A DNA stretch of 64,000 bases from Mesorhizobium sp. M1C.F.Ca.ET.210.01.1.1 (GTDB taxonomy: Bacteria > Pseudomonadota > Alphaproteobacteria > Rhizobiales > Rhizobiaceae). Where the stretch lies: assembly GCF_004791585.1 (NCBI RefSeq), contig NZ_SRUU01000001.1:62001-126000 (forward strand). Reading direction: 5' to 3'. This document shows positions 1 to 8,239 of the stretch, piece by piece. Every line of letters starts with the position of its first letter. Position 1 is the first letter of the stretch. The notes beneath the pieces were generated by a model, which saw only the letters and a program-made list of their open reading frames with translations, made no database searches and was not told where the DNA came from. The translations under genes were made by a program, and so were the position numbers.

Positions 1-311
1 ATCAGGAGATAGATCGCGGCGTGGTCGAAGCGGCGCAGGATCCACTTCGCCGGCCACGATGTCGGCCACAGATTGTAGGCCAGCGAAACCGACAGCACGG
101 TGAGCAGGGATACGACGTAGAAGACGGCGGCGACATATTCGCCCGGGCCGGAATGGAAGGCGGCCAAAGCCAGGAAGGCCGAGCCGGCGGCGATCGCCAG
201 CACGATGCCCACGGCATGGACGACGCCATCAGCGATCATCTCGGCGCGCGAATAATGCCAGCGCCCCACGAAGGGGATTTCGATCTGGGAGTTTGGGCGC
301 GCGTCGTTCAT
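1..311 (-). CDS. Hemolysin III / PAQR-family membrane protein (partial, N-terminal 103 residues)
   Basis: The ATG is at 311 and the frame stays open off the left edge, so the C-terminus is missing. The visible protein has a short polar N-terminus, a first hydrophobic helix at about residues 28-52 and a second at about 58-80. The segment FDHAAIYLL at about 95-103 is the hallmark that opens the third helix of HlyIII/YqfA proteins. The family consists of seven-helix inner-membrane proteins related to PAQR receptors with predicted metal-dependent hydrolase chemistry; the role in rhizobia is unknown and haemolytic activity should not be assumed. The gene is transcribed away from the downstream inositol-phosphatase block. 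The family call is fairly firm; completeness cannot be judged. Confidence 0.8.
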   Translation of the reverse strand, partial: MNDARPNSQIEIPFVGRWHYSRAEMIADGVVHAVGIVLAIAAGSAFLALAAFHSGPGEYVAAVFYVVSLLTVLSVSLAYNLWPTSWPAKWILRRFDHAAIYLL

Positions 312-503
312 GAGTGATCCTGCAACTCTAATCTGGGCAGTCGCGGATCAGTATTTCAAGCTTCGGTTGCGGTTTTGCGACGACAGCGGCGCGTCCTTTC
401 GACGCGCAAAGGACGACGTAGTACCTCGATTTGCTTCAGTGCGCCGCGCGTTTCAGCCGGGCCGACCAGTCAGCGCGGCCAACCTGGCAGCTGCGACAAC
501 CTG

Positions 504-1304
504 TCAGCGGGGCGCAAGCGGCTTCTTCACCGTCTTCAGGAGCGCGCGCTGGATGATCTCGTTGCCGGCGACGACGGAGCCGGCCTCCAGCATGTCCTGC
601 CCGCCATTCATATCCGAAACGAAGCCGCCCGCCTCGCGGATGAGCAGCGTGCCGGCGGCGATGTCCCAGGCCGAAAGGCCGGTTTCCCAGAACCCGTCCA
701 TGCGGCCGGCCGCGACATAGGCGAGATCGAGCGCGGCGGAGCCGAGGCGGCGGACGCCGGAGACTTCGGCCATGACGTTGCGCAACTCGATCAGGAAATT
801 GCCGTGCTGGCCGCGTCCGAGATGCGGCACGCCGCAACCGATCACGGCATCGGTGAGCTTGGCGCGTCCGGCGACGCGCAGCCGGCGGTCGTTCATGAAG
901 GCGCCGCCGCCGCGCTCGGCGGTGTAGAGCTCGTCCATCGCCGGATTGTAGACGACGCCGGCGACGATCTGGCCTTGGCGCTCCAGCGCGATCGAGACCG
1001 CGAAGAGCGGGATGCCGTGCAGGAAATTGGTGGTGCCGTCGAGCGGGTCGACGATCCAGCGGTGCTGGCCGTCCTCGCCTTCGACGGCGCCGCGCTCCTC
1101 CATGAGAAAGGCGTAGCCCGGCCGCGCCTTGGACAGCTCGGCAAAGACGATCTCTTCGGCCTTGCGGTCGGCCTGGCTGACATAGTCGCCGGGTCCCTTC
1201 ATCGAGACCTGCAGGTTCTGCACTTCGCCGAAATCGCGCGACAGCGACCGGCCGGCCTTCATCGCGGCCTGGACCATGACATTGAGGATCGCGGAGCGTG
1301 CCAT
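504..1304 (-). CDS. suhB: Inositol monophosphatase family protein (SuhB-like)
   Basis: A 266-residue protein of the Mg2+-dependent phosphomonoesterase (IMPase/FIG) superfamily, normal length. Metal-site motifs are complete: the EE pair at residues 69-70, WIVDPLDGTTNF at 83-94 (Asp86 and Asp89) and AWDIAAG with Asp214. The expected reaction is hydrolysis of myo-inositol-1-phosphate or a similar phosphorylated polyol in the cytosol; SuhB homologues also have RNA polymerase-associated roles in enterobacteria, which cannot be inferred here. It lies 18 bp downstream of efp on the same strand and is probably co-transcribed with it. The alternative is another IMPase superfamily member such as a histidinol-phosphatase (HisN-like), which shares these motifs. 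Confidence 0.87.
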   Translation of the reverse strand: MARSAILNVMVQAAMKAGRSLSRDFGEVQNLQVSMKGPGDYVSQADRKAEEIVFAELSKARPGYAFLMEERGAVEGEDGQHRWIVDPLDGTTNFLHGIPLFAVSIALERQGQIVAGVVYNPAMDELYTAERGGGAFMNDRRLRVAGRAKLTDAVIGCGVPHLGRGQHGNFLIELRNVMAEVSGVRRLGSAALDLAYVAAGRMDGFWETGLSAWDIAAGTLLIREAGGFVSDMNGGQDMLEAGSVVAGNEIIQRALLKTVKKPLAPR

Positions 1305-1322
1305 TTTTTCTTCCTGCTGCCG

Positions 1323-1889
1323 TTACTCTGCGCGGCGGACGTAAGTGATCTCGTTGGTGTCGACGATGATGCGCTCGCCGGCCGAGATGAAGGGCGGCAC
1401 GAGAACGCGGACGCCGTTCTCCAGCACCGCCGGCTTGTAGGAGGATGCCGCCGTCTGGCCCTTCACCACCGGGTCGGCCTCGGTGATGGTCAGCGTCACC
1501 TGGTCGGGCAGCGAGATGCCGATCGGCCGTTCCTCATAGAGCTGGACAGTCACCATCATGCCGTCCTGCAGGAAGGCGGCGCGCTCGCCGACGAAATCCT
1601 TCGGCAGCTCGAGCTGCTCGTAGCTTTCGGTGTCCATGAACACCAGGGCGTCGCCCTGCTCGTAGAGGAACGAAAAGTCCTTCAGATCGAGCCGGATCTG
1701 CTCGACGGTCTCGGCCGAGCGGAAGCGCTCGTTGAGCTTGGTGCCGTTGATCAGGTTCTTCAGCTCGACCTGGTTGTAGGCGCCGCCCTTGCCAGGCTTG
1801 ACGGTATTGGTCTTGACCGCCACCCACAGGCCGCCATCGTGCTCGATGACATAGCCGGGACGGATTTCGCTGCCACTGATCTTGGCCAT
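1323..1889 (-). CDS. efp: Translation elongation factor P
   Basis: EF-P binds between the P and E sites and relieves ribosomes stalled on polyproline stretches. The start at 1889 (protein begins [12 protein letters not shown]) gives 188 residues, the usual bacterial length; the reading frame is open further upstream but that extension does not resemble EF-P. The loop VKPGKGG places lysine at position 34, the residue that EpmA/EpmB beta-lysylate in many proteobacteria; neither modifying enzyme is encoded in this window. The C-terminal OB domain ends in a normal [12 protein letters not shown] tail. It is the first gene of a probable efp-IMPase pair. Several proteins here are proline-rich (TolA, the 34933-36702 protein) and are plausible EF-P clients. 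Confidence 0.96.
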   Translation of the reverse strand: MAKISGSEIRPGYVIEHDGGLWVAVKTNTVKPGKGGAYNQVELKNLINGTKLNERFRSAETVEQIRLDLKDFSFLYEQGDALVFMDTESYEQLELPKDFVGERAAFLQDGMMVTVQLYEERPIGISLPDQVTLTITEADPVVKGQTAASSYKPAVLENGVRVLVPPFISAGERIIVDTNEITYVRRAE

Positions 1890-2029
1890 GATGAACTGAT
1901 CCGGAATGAGATTTTTTCGCGCGGAGCGCGCCTTGGCGCCTCCAAGACCACAAATCCTGCGGAGAGGCAAGGGAGAGGGTGGCATGCAAGAGCGGCGGTC
2001 ACAGAGCCGGCCGCCGCGGCCAAGCGCCG

Positions 2030-3160
2030 TCAGGGCAGCCGGTTCGCCTTCTGCAAAGCCTGCCTGGTCTGTTCGTCGTCGAGGCCCTGCAGGAAATCGT
2101 CCATCTGCGGGTCGACCAGCCCGGCGCGGCGGGCGACGATGTACCAGGCTCCGGCCAGGATCAGATCGGGGTCGGTGCCGATGCCGCCCATATAGAGCTT
2201 GGCGAGGCGGTTCTGGGCGGCGACGTTGCCGCCCGCGGCCGCGCGCCTCATCCAGGCGAAGCCCGATTTCAGATCGCGCTCGCCGCCGCGTCCCTCGATC
2301 ATCCAGGCGGCGAGATCGATCTGCGCGGTGTCGTAGTTCTGCCGCGCGGCCTGCGCCAGCAGCATACGCGCCTTGGCATCGTCATGCGGCCTGCCGCCGG
2401 CGCCGTTGGCGTAGAGTTGCGCCATCGCATATTCGGCGTCGGCAAGTCCGGTCGCGGCGGCGCGCTCGTAGTAGACGGCAGCCTTGGCGAGGCCGGCGTC
2501 GCCCGGATCCTGCTGGACGAGCAATTGGGCGAAGTTGAACTGCGCCAGGCGGTTGCCGGCCTCGGCGGCGGCCTGCATCAGCGCATAGGCTTCCTTGCCG
2601 TCCTTCTTCACGTAGCGACCGTCGAGCAGCATCAGCGCGTACTGGAACTGCGCCTCCGGCACGCCCTGCTCGGCGGCAAGCCCATACCATTTCGCGGCCT
2701 CCGCCGCGCTGAGCGGCACGCCCAGCCCGCGCGACAGGATCTCGGCGACCAGTGTCTGGGCCGCAGGGTCGCCGTTCTTGGCCCGGATCAAGGCGAGGTT
2801 GTAGGCGGTCTTGTAGAGCCCGCGCTGGAAGGCGCCGTATGCGGCGTCCGGCGGCTTGGCGCCGAAGCGATCGGGATTGACGGTATCGGCCGATGGCGGC
2901 GAGAGCGTCGCCGGCTGCGGCAGCGGTGTTTCGATCGCCTTGTCGCTATGCACCGGGTCCGCATTCGGGACGCCAGCGTTCGGGGCTGCGGTACCCGGGG
3001 CGCCGGCGCTGGGAGCGCCGGTACTTGGCGCGCCATTATCCGGCGCGTTTGTATCCGGTCTGGGCTGCGGTACCGGCACCGTCTCCGTGCCCGCCGCCGC
3101 GGCCGCCTGGATCGCCAAGGCAGCGGCCAACGCCGCAAAGGGAAGCCGGGGCCAGCGCAC
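2030..3160 (-). CDS. Secreted Sel1-repeat (TPR-like) protein
   Basis: A 376-residue protein with a GTG start one base after the TGA of the ThiE-like gene, so the two are translationally linked. It begins with an export signal (about residues 1-23, Ala-rich core), continues with a low-complexity Pro/Ala/Gly segment made of short GAP-type repeats (about 35-65), and then carries roughly six Sel1-like helical repeats of about 36 residues from about 105 to 345. Sel1 arrays are protein-interaction scaffolds; in rhizobia several affect envelope or exopolysaccharide signalling (ExoR is one such case), but nothing here assigns a specific partner. A periplasmic location is inferred from the signal peptide. 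No catalytic motif is visible. Confidence 0.85.
   Translation of the reverse strand: MRWPRLPFAALAAALAIQAAAAAGTETVPVPQPRPDTNAPDNGAPSTGAPSAGAPGTAAPNAGVPNADPVHSDKAIETPLPQPATLSPPSADTVNPDRFGAKPPDAAYGAFQRGLYKTAYNLALIRAKNGDPAAQTLVAEILSRGLGVPLSAAEAAKWYGLAAEQGVPEAQFQYALMLLDGRYVKKDGKEAYALMQAAAEAGNRLAQFNFAQLLVQQDPGDAGLAKAAVYYERAAATGLADAEYAMAQLYANGAGGRPHDDAKARMLLAQAARQNYDTAQIDLAAWMIEGRGGERDLKSGFAWMRRAAAGGNVAAQNRLAKLYMGGIGTDPDLILAGAWYIVARRAGLVDPQMDDFLQGLDDEQTRQALQKANRLP
2971..3060. repeat. Tandem 15-bp repeat inside the Sel1-protein gene
   Basis: About six degenerate 15-bp units encode a GAPS/NAGVP-type pentapeptide repeat just after the signal peptide of the Sel1 protein. The units retain a g-c-g-(c/t)-c-(a/g) frame and a GGCGC core. 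Because the unit is a multiple of three, copy number could change without breaking the frame, giving a length-variable linker. Confidence 0.6.
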
Positions 3161-3161
3161 G

Positions 3162-3809
3162 TCAGTCCTCGAAGCGCGGCGCGGTTTCGTCGAGCAGCGC
3201 GTTGGCCGCGGCGACCGCTGCGCGTGGATCGAGCCCGTTGGCGAAGACCGCGCTGGAGAGCGCCACGAACTCGGCTCCGGTGGCCGCCACCGTCTCCACC
3301 GAGGCGAGCTCGAACCCGGCCATGACGATGCAGGGTATCTGGATCATCTGCGCCCACCATTCGCCGAGCGAGAGGTTGCGCGGATGCGGCTCGGGCTTGT
3401 TGTCGTAGCCGAAACGGCCGAAGAACATATAGTCGGGCCGCTCCTCGCCAAGTTCCAGCGCCTCGTCGCGGGTCTTGGCGCCGCCGGCGCCGACCATCAT
3501 CTTGTCGGCCAGGCGCTCGATCGTCTCGGCGAGCTCCTTGCGATTTGCCTCGACGTGGATGCCGTCGGCGTGGACGCGGCCGGCGATGCGGCTGTCGCCG
3601 GCGATGATGACCGCGATGCCGGCAGCTTGAGCGACCGGCACGATCTTCTCGGCGAAGGCCTGGAAGGTGGCATCGTCCATGCCGTTAGCGGGGAGGATCA
3701 GCGAAGCAACGTCGCCGCCGCCGAACGCCGCGCAGATGTGTTCGGCCGTCGCGAGCGGCGGCGCGATCAGCACGATACGGCAGCGGTTGGGCGGCGTTAA
3801 ATCGTTCAT
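3162..3809 (-). CDS. Thiamine-phosphate synthase-like protein (ThiE family, divergent)
   Basis: A 215-residue TIM-barrel protein; ATG at 3809 chosen because the residues upstream of it do not resemble the family. It keeps the ThiE-type strand IAGRVHADGIHVE (phosphate/pyrophosphate loop region) and the late segment EFVALSSAVFANG. The canonical GPIFPTxTK stretch is replaced by MFFGRFGYDNKPEP, so catalytic equivalence with ThiE is not assured. ThiE joins HMP-PP and thiazole phosphate to make thiamine monophosphate. It forms a two-gene unit with the Sel1 protein. Thiamine uptake and kinase genes lie 37 kb away under a TPP riboswitch; none is visible here. It could instead be a ThiE paralogue of the TenI type. 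Confidence 0.7.
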   Translation of the reverse strand: MNDLTPPNRCRIVLIAPPLATAEHICAAFGGGDVASLILPANGMDDATFQAFAEKIVPVAQAAGIAVIIAGDSRIAGRVHADGIHVEANRKELAETIERLADKMMVGAGGAKTRDEALELGEERPDYMFFGRFGYDNKPEPHPRNLSLGEWWAQMIQIPCIVMAGFELASVETVAATGAEFVALSSAVFANGLDPRAAVAAANALLDETAPRFED

Positions 3810-3952
3810 CGGTCTTCGATTCCGGTTTTCGCCTATGCGGGGCGAAGATGGTTGCATTGCGGCATAGAGCAAAGCGCCCGGCTTGAACAGGCGGGCGAAG
3901 CAGGATCGTCAGAAGGCCGCGCCCAGAGCCATCGAGAACGGCGGTCCAGGGG

Positions 3953-5062
3953 TCACCCGTCCGCCAGGCCGAAGACGGCGCACGATCTGGCGATTCCGCG
4001 CAATTGATGTTCGCCCAGCGGGACCATGGGCGTTGATATTTCCGCCGTGACAGCCCCCGAGATCAGCACACTCCGTCCAAGCGGCCGGCACAGGCCTTCG
4101 AGCCTGCTGACGAGATTCACGGCCGGGCCGATAGCGGTGAAATCCAGCCGGTCGGCTGTGCCGATATTGCCCCACACCATGTCGCCCAGATGCAGCGCCA
4201 TGCCGAACTGCAGCGCGGGCATGCCCTGGCTGGTGCGGACCTGATTGAGCTGCGCCATCCCCGCCCGCGCCGCTCCGACCGCGCGCAACGCTGCTTCGCA
4301 AGCCGCTGCAGCCGAGCGCTCGCCGACAGGAAAGATCGCCAGCACCCCGTCGCCAATGAACTTCAGTACCTCGCCGCCAAAAGCGTGAACGGCGCCGGCG
4401 ATGCGGTCGAAGCTGGCGTTGAGCGCCGCCACGACCTGTTCGGCGTCCGTCTTCTCCGACAGGGCGGTAAAGTCGCGCAAATCGCTGTAGAGCAGGACAG
4501 CGCGGATCGACTCGCCGACCTCGCGCCGAGAACGGCCGGCCAACACCTGCGCCGCGCTTCGCTGCCCGAGATAGGCCTGAAGCAGGGCCGACAGCGCCGA
4601 CCTGGCGGCGAGAGCGGCAAGCGGCGCGGCGGCGAAGCGCGCCACCTGGTCCAGCGAGTTCGATTCGTGCTTCGCGAGAGGCCGGGTCGCGACCCAATTC
4701 AGTTTTGGATTCTCGGACTGCGCATACTCACGCTCAGGCCCAACCGTGTAATCGTGCACAACACCGGTTCCCAGTCCCGCCAGCCATTCGCGTCCAAGAT
4801 CCTCCTCTCCGGCTCCAGGCATCGTGCCGGCGCCAAAACCCAGAGCCTCCATGACGACCCCTGTCTCGGCCCGCCACAGCCAGGCGCGGCGCGTTATGAT
4901 CGGATGCGGCGCGGCGAGCGTCAGGGCTCCACCGGCGAGCGGCAGCCCATCGTCAACCAGGCGCGCGCCGAGCGTAGCCAGGAAATCATCCGGCTGGACG
5001 GCGACGCCGGCGCTGTCGACCAGCCAGGCGAGAGTTGAAGAAAGCCGCATCGATACGATCAT
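3953..5062 (-). CDS. Class III adenylate/guanylate cyclase
   Basis: A 369-residue protein with an uncharacterised N-terminal domain (about 1-175) and a C-terminal class III cyclase domain (about 185-365). Visible catalytic features are the metal aspartates in LYSDLRDFTALSE (Asp194) and FIGDGVLAIF (Asp238), a lysine in EVLKFIGDG, an aspartate in RLDFTAIG, and the Asn/Arg transition-state pair in AVNLVSRLE. The Lys/Asp combination favours ATP over GTP as substrate, so cAMP is the likely product. No transmembrane segment is seen, so it is probably cytosolic. ATG at 5062 is used (5050 is an alternative); reading further upstream would run antisense through the START-domain gene. Rhizobia typically carry many such cyclases with divergent sensor domains. 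Confidence 0.85.
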   Translation of the reverse strand: MIVSMRLSSTLAWLVDSAGVAVQPDDFLATLGARLVDDGLPLAGGALTLAAPHPIITRRAWLWRAETGVVMEALGFGAGTMPGAGEEDLGREWLAGLGTGVVHDYTVGPEREYAQSENPKLNWVATRPLAKHESNSLDQVARFAAAPLAALAARSALSALLQAYLGQRSAAQVLAGRSRREVGESIRAVLLYSDLRDFTALSEKTDAEQVVAALNASFDRIAGAVHAFGGEVLKFIGDGVLAIFPVGERSAAAACEAALRAVGAARAGMAQLNQVRTSQGMPALQFGMALHLGDMVWGNIGTADRLDFTAIGPAVNLVSRLEGLCRPLGRSVLISGAVTAEISTPMVPLGEHQLRGIARSCAVFGLADG

Positions 5063-5212
5063 GCTTCGGCGTTCCGTCGCTGTCACCAGCGTGAAATAAC
5101 CCAACGAGATTTTTGTTGAACGGAAGGGCGATTTGGCTTCGAATCGAAAGCGCTTGTCCGGCGCCGCCTGTCGGGCGAGCCATGTTGCCGCACGTAAACT
5201 CGGGAGGTTTCG

Positions 5213-5647
5213 ATGGCTGAGCCCTTGATCGTTCGTCGTGAGGTGCAGATCGCGGCGCCGCCGGCGACGGTCTTCGCTTTCCTGACAGACCCCGACAAGA
5301 TCGTGCGCTGGATGGGAACGGAGGCAACGGCAGAGCTCAACCCCGGCGGGCTTTACTTGCTGAATTTGGCAGGAAGAGCCACGGCACGCGGCCAATTCAC
5401 CGAGGTCGTACCCGTCCACCGCCTTGCCTACAGCTTCGGCTGGGAGGGCAACGACAAGACACCGCCCGGTTCGAGCCTTGTTGAAATCGATCTGGTCGAA
5501 GAGTCCGGCGGAACGCGGGTCAAGCTCACCCATAGCGGCCTTGCCGACCGAGAGATTTGCGACAGCCATGAGAAGGGCTGGACTCACTATCTGAGCCGGC
5601 TCGCAATCACCGCCGCCGGTGGCGACCCGGGACCGGACAAGATGTAG
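5213..5647 (+). CDS. SRPBCC (AHSA1/START-like) domain protein
   Basis: A 144-residue single-domain protein. The N-terminal strand VRREVQIAAPPATVFAFLTDP and the GLYLLN, RLAYSFGWEG and GTRVKLTHSGL segments follow the order of AHSA1-type SRPBCC folds, which form a deep hydrophobic ligand pocket. The ligand is unknown; many relatives are annotated polyketide cyclase-like or ATPase activator-like without evidence. It diverges from the cyclase gene, with about 150 bp between the two starts holding both promoters. Rhizobial operons often pair this fold with an ArsR repressor, but none is adjacent here. Confidence 0.75.
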   Translation: MAEPLIVRREVQIAAPPATVFAFLTDPDKIVRWMGTEATAELNPGGLYLLNLAGRATARGQFTEVVPVHRLAYSFGWEGNDKTPPGSSLVEIDLVEESGGTRVKLTHSGLADREICDSHEKGWTHYLSRLAITAAGGDPGPDKM

Positions 5648-5687
5648 GGCTGCGGCCGCGATTGCCGACAGGCAACGACACCAACCG

Positions 5688-6146
5688 CTAGAGTTCGAGC
5701 TTGTAGCCGATGTGGCTCGCCTTGAAGCCAAGCCGCTCATAGAAGCGGTGCGCGTCAAGCCGGCTCTTGTTGGTCGTCAACTGGACGACCTTGCAGCCGC
5801 GCTCGCGGCATCTTTCGACCGCCCATTCCAGCAAGCGCTGCCCGAGCCGTTCGCCGCGCCGGTTCGCCGCGATGCGCACCGCCTCGATCTGGCCGCGCCA
5901 GGCGCCCTGCAACGACAGCCCCGGGAGAAAGCTGATCTGCAGCGTGCCGATGACATCGTCGCCGTCCGTCATCACCGCCAGGAACTGGGTCTGGTTGGCG
6001 TCGATCGCCGCGAAGGCATCCAGATAGGCTTGCGCCAAAGGCATGCTTGCTTTCTCGCGGGCACGGCCAAGCGCGTCATCGGCCAGCATCGCGACGATCG
6101 CCGGGAGATCGGCTTTTTCCGCGCGGCGGATCACGACTTCGCTCAT
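5688..6146 (-). CDS. GNAT-family N-acetyltransferase
   Basis: A 152-residue GCN5-related acetyltransferase. The acetyl-CoA pyrophosphate loop is RRGERLGQRLL in the middle of the protein, followed by VVQLTTNKSRLDAHRFYERLGF, the typical motif B with the Tyr general acid. ATG at 6146 is preferred over a TTG two codons upstream. Substrate is not predictable from the sequence. It is convergent with the START-domain gene (stops 41 bp apart) and divergent from the TauE/SafE-type permease. The 192 bp between 6146 and 6339 contains no further gene that I can support. Confidence 0.85.
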   Translation of the reverse strand: MSEVVIRRAEKADLPAIVAMLADDALGRAREKASMPLAQAYLDAFAAIDANQTQFLAVMTDGDDVIGTLQISFLPGLSLQGAWRGQIEAVRIAANRRGERLGQRLLEWAVERCRERGCKVVQLTTNKSRLDAHRFYERLGFKASHIGYKLEL

Positions 6147-6338
6147 TGTCAAAAACCTTGTGCTGGGCCGGTGACCTTATGCATGGCCCAGGCGCTTGCC
6201 GCAAACCGGGAACTCGGCTTACAGACAGTTGGTCGTGCCGACCGGCTGACAGGACACATCGGCTATCGCGGTCCTCCGCTTTGTGGTCTATTGCGGGTCT
6301 CCCGTCATCCTCCCAGCCGCTCTCACCCCCCGTTCCCT

Positions 6339-7109
6339 ATGACAGGCCTGCTCAGCGATCCCTGGTTCTATGCCGCCGCCATTCCGGCGGTCATCCTCGT
6401 CGGCCTGTCGAAGGGCGGTTTCGGCGGCGCGGTCGGCTTCGTCGGCGTGCCGCTGATGGCGCTGACCATTCCGCCGGTGCAGGCGGCCGCCATCCTGCTG
6501 CCGATCCTTTGCCTGATGGACGTCGTCTCGGTATGGACGTGGTGGGGCATCTACGACCGCAAGATGCTGGTCGACATGATGCCGGGCGCCGTCATCGGCA
6601 TCGGCCTCGGCTGGCTGACGGCGGCCCTGGTGACCGAGGAGATGGTGCGGCTGATCGTCGGCGCGGTCGCGCTGGTCTTCGTGCTGCGCTGGATCTATCT
6701 GCAGTTCCGCCACGGCGCCGACCACGCGGCGGAGCCGAACCGGATCGCGGCGGCCTTCTGGGGCACGGTCGCCGGCTTCACCAGCTTCGTCGCCCATGTC
6801 GGCGGCCCGCCTTTCCAGGTCTATGCGCTGCCGATCCGGCTCGACCCGAAGGTGCTGTCGGGGACGGCGGCGATTTTCTTTGCCGCCACCAACGCGCTGA
6901 AGCTCATCCCTTATTTCGCGCTCGGCCAGTTCGACAGCACCAACCTAATCGCTTCCTTTGCGCTGATGCCGCTGGCGCCGCTGTCCACCATTGCCGGCGC
7001 CTGGCTGGTGCGCCGCATGCGCCCGGAAGTGTTTTATCCGTTCACCTACGCGACGGTGGCCGTGGTGGCGGTCAAGCTGCTTTGGGACGGCATCGCGGGG
7101 CTTATGTAG
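6339..7109 (+). CDS. Sulfite exporter TauE/SafE (TSUP) family permease
   Basis: A 256-residue, largely hydrophobic protein with about eight transmembrane helices. It opens with LSDPWFYAAAIPAVILVGLSKGGFGG, where the G-(L/F)-(S/G)-KGGFGG stretch is the conserved first-helix motif of TSUP carriers, and has the second-half counterpart GTVAGFTSFVAHVGGPPF. TSUP proteins move sulfite, sulfoacetate or other organosulfur anions across the inner membrane; the cargo here is not predictable. ATG at 6339 begins right before the first helix; the frame is open upstream but that part is not membrane-like. Confidence 0.87.
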   Translation: MTGLLSDPWFYAAAIPAVILVGLSKGGFGGAVGFVGVPLMALTIPPVQAAAILLPILCLMDVVSVWTWWGIYDRKMLVDMMPGAVIGIGLGWLTAALVTEEMVRLIVGAVALVFVLRWIYLQFRHGADHAAEPNRIAAAFWGTVAGFTSFVAHVGGPPFQVYALPIRLDPKVLSGTAAIFFAATNALKLIPYFALGQFDSTNLIASFALMPLAPLSTIAGAWLVRRMRPEVFYPFTYATVAVVAVKLLWDGIAGLM

Positions 7110-7151
7110 CAGATGGGGCGGCCAGGCAGCCGCCCCCTGGGCATGACGCTC

Positions 7152-7703
7152 TCAGGCCGCGCTCGGCACCATCTGGCGGCTGCCGCCAAGGGCGAGAGCC
7201 GCGCCGGCCGCCATCACCAGCACCATGCCGGCGAGGATGCCGATGTCGTTCATGGTGGGCTTCAGCACCATGTCGGCGATGATCACCAGCATCACCGCAT
7301 AGTCGAAACGCGCCCAGCTCATCATGCGCTGGCCGATGGCGAGAACAGGGGGCGTCACGCCTTCCTTGGCGACCATGGCGCCCATCCGCTCGCCGGTCGG
7401 CTTGAAGACGAGCATGCCGATCGAAAAGGTCGTGGCGTAGCCGGCAAGGCCGATGACGATCCACAGCTCGGAAAAGCCCACCCAGAAGCCGCACATGATG
7501 AGGCCGAAGATCAGAGTGAGCATCGACATCGGCGCAAAGAACCTGCCGCCGAGCTGGCCGCTGGCGCGCAACGCCTGGAGCTTGTCCTCGATCTTGCCGG
7601 CGCGCTCGGCAAGCAGGCCGAGCAGGAACAGGACGAAACCGCCGCCGACCCACAGAACGGCCGAGACGACGTGAAGGAATTTGACGATCGAGTACCAGTC
7701 CAT
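7152..7703 (-). CDS. DUF2269-family integral membrane protein
   Basis: A 183-residue protein with about five transmembrane helices. The first helix carries IVKFLHVVSAVLWVGGGF, an H-x-x-x-A-x-x-W-x-G arrangement typical of DUF2269/CopD-like proteins, where the His may bind haem or metal. The start at 7703 is supported by a GCAGGAGC ribosome-binding site seven bases upstream. The function is unknown. It is convergent with the TSUP gene (42 bp between stops); the strand upstream leads into the small-RNA region. The C-terminus ends in a short polar tail. Confidence 0.75.
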   Translation of the reverse strand: MDWYSIVKFLHVVSAVLWVGGGFVLFLLGLLAERAGKIEDKLQALRASGQLGGRFFAPMSMLTLIFGLIMCGFWVGFSELWIVIGLAGYATTFSIGMLVFKPTGERMGAMVAKEGVTPPVLAIGQRMMSWARFDYAVMLVIIADMVLKPTMNDIGILAGMVLVMAAGAALALGGSRQMVPSAA

Positions 7704-7937
7704 GCTTTGCTCCTGCATTTCTTTCCTGATTGGCGACGGCGCGGATTTGCGCCAGTCCTTGCGAGGAGCGGCGTTTTGCGCGGCACGTGTTTCGGAACGA
7801 TGTCGCAGCGGCGACCAGCATGTTTCGGCGCCGCGAGAAGCATGGGAGAATCCGGTCTTCATACCGGCCGCCGGGGTAAACCGGCTCGTCCCATTCCGGC
7901 ACAGGAATGCCGGTTCGGTCAAAAATTCGAATTGGTG

Positions 7938-7952
7938 TTAAGACTTCATTAA
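7938..7952 (+). promoter_or_regulatory. CtrA-like site upstream of the candidate small RNA
   Basis: A perfect TTAA-N7-TTAA arrangement (TTAA at 7938-7941 and 7949-7952), the consensus full site for the alphaproteobacterial cell-cycle regulator CtrA. It lies about 20-35 bp before the start of the structured RNA described next. Binding is inferred from the motif only. Confidence 0.5.
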
Positions 7953-7969
7953 GCTTTACAGGCGTTTAC

Positions 7970-8076
7970 TATGCGCATCCAGTTTTTCTGGATTCTTACC
8001 GAGTGGTTGGAGCCACTTTGTTTGACGCCTCCCTGTTAAACTCCTGAGAGCCGCCTTATCCGCGGCTCTTTTTTTG
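7970..8076 (+). ncRNA. mmgR: Candidate suhB/MmgR-type trans-acting small RNA
   Basis: A structured intergenic RNA on the + strand. Hairpin 1 is ATCCAG/CTGGAT around a five-T loop (7977-7993); hairpin 2 is AGTGG/CCACT (8002-8017); an unpaired stretch follows with GCCTCCCTG (8027-8035) and ACTCCTG, which look like anti-Shine-Dalgarno seeds; then comes a strong intrinsic terminator. Size (about 105 nt), CCUCC-type seed and terminator fit the alphaproteobacterial suhB RNA motif, also described as the Hfq-dependent sRNA MmgR of Sinorhizobium. The exact 5' end is not determined. The identification is by recalled architecture, not by covariance search. Confidence 0.6.
8047..8075 (+). terminator. Intrinsic terminator of the candidate sRNA
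   Basis: Stem AGAGCCGC (8047-8054) with GCGGCTCT (8062-8069), seven-base loop, followed by seven consecutive T residues (8069-8075). A textbook Rho-independent terminator, with no protein gene immediately before it on this strand. Confidence 0.9.
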
Positions 8077-8109
8077 TCCGCTGGTGGCCAGCCAAGGCGC
8101 GGTCCGGCG

Positions 8110-8124
8110 TTAACCGTTTGTTAA
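8110..8124 (+). promoter_or_regulatory. CtrA-like site upstream of rcdA
   Basis: TTAA-N7-TTAA (TTAA at 8110-8113 and 8121-8124), about 115 bp before the rcdA start. In Caulobacter, rcdA expression is linked to CtrA, whose degradation RcdA promotes, so a CtrA site here would close a negative-feedback loop. Motif evidence only. Confidence 0.6.
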
Positions 8125-8239
8125 ACATGCGCTTGCCTTCGTGGGCATCGAAGCGCATTTTCAAGCCTCAGTCGTTTAAGGGTGCAGGACGTATCGGCAA
8201 GGATGCCGAATCGGCTTGCGGCAGTGCAGGGGCGTATCG

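Noticed and set aside
375..2195. 606-codon open frame on the plus strand
   Set aside because: Antisense to the IMPase and efp genes, both with complete catalytic or family motifs; the translation resembles no protein.
3953..5758. 601-residue version of the nucleotide cyclase starting near 5758
   Set aside because: The part upstream of 5062 is antisense to a normal START-domain gene and lacks any domain, so ATG 5062 is used.
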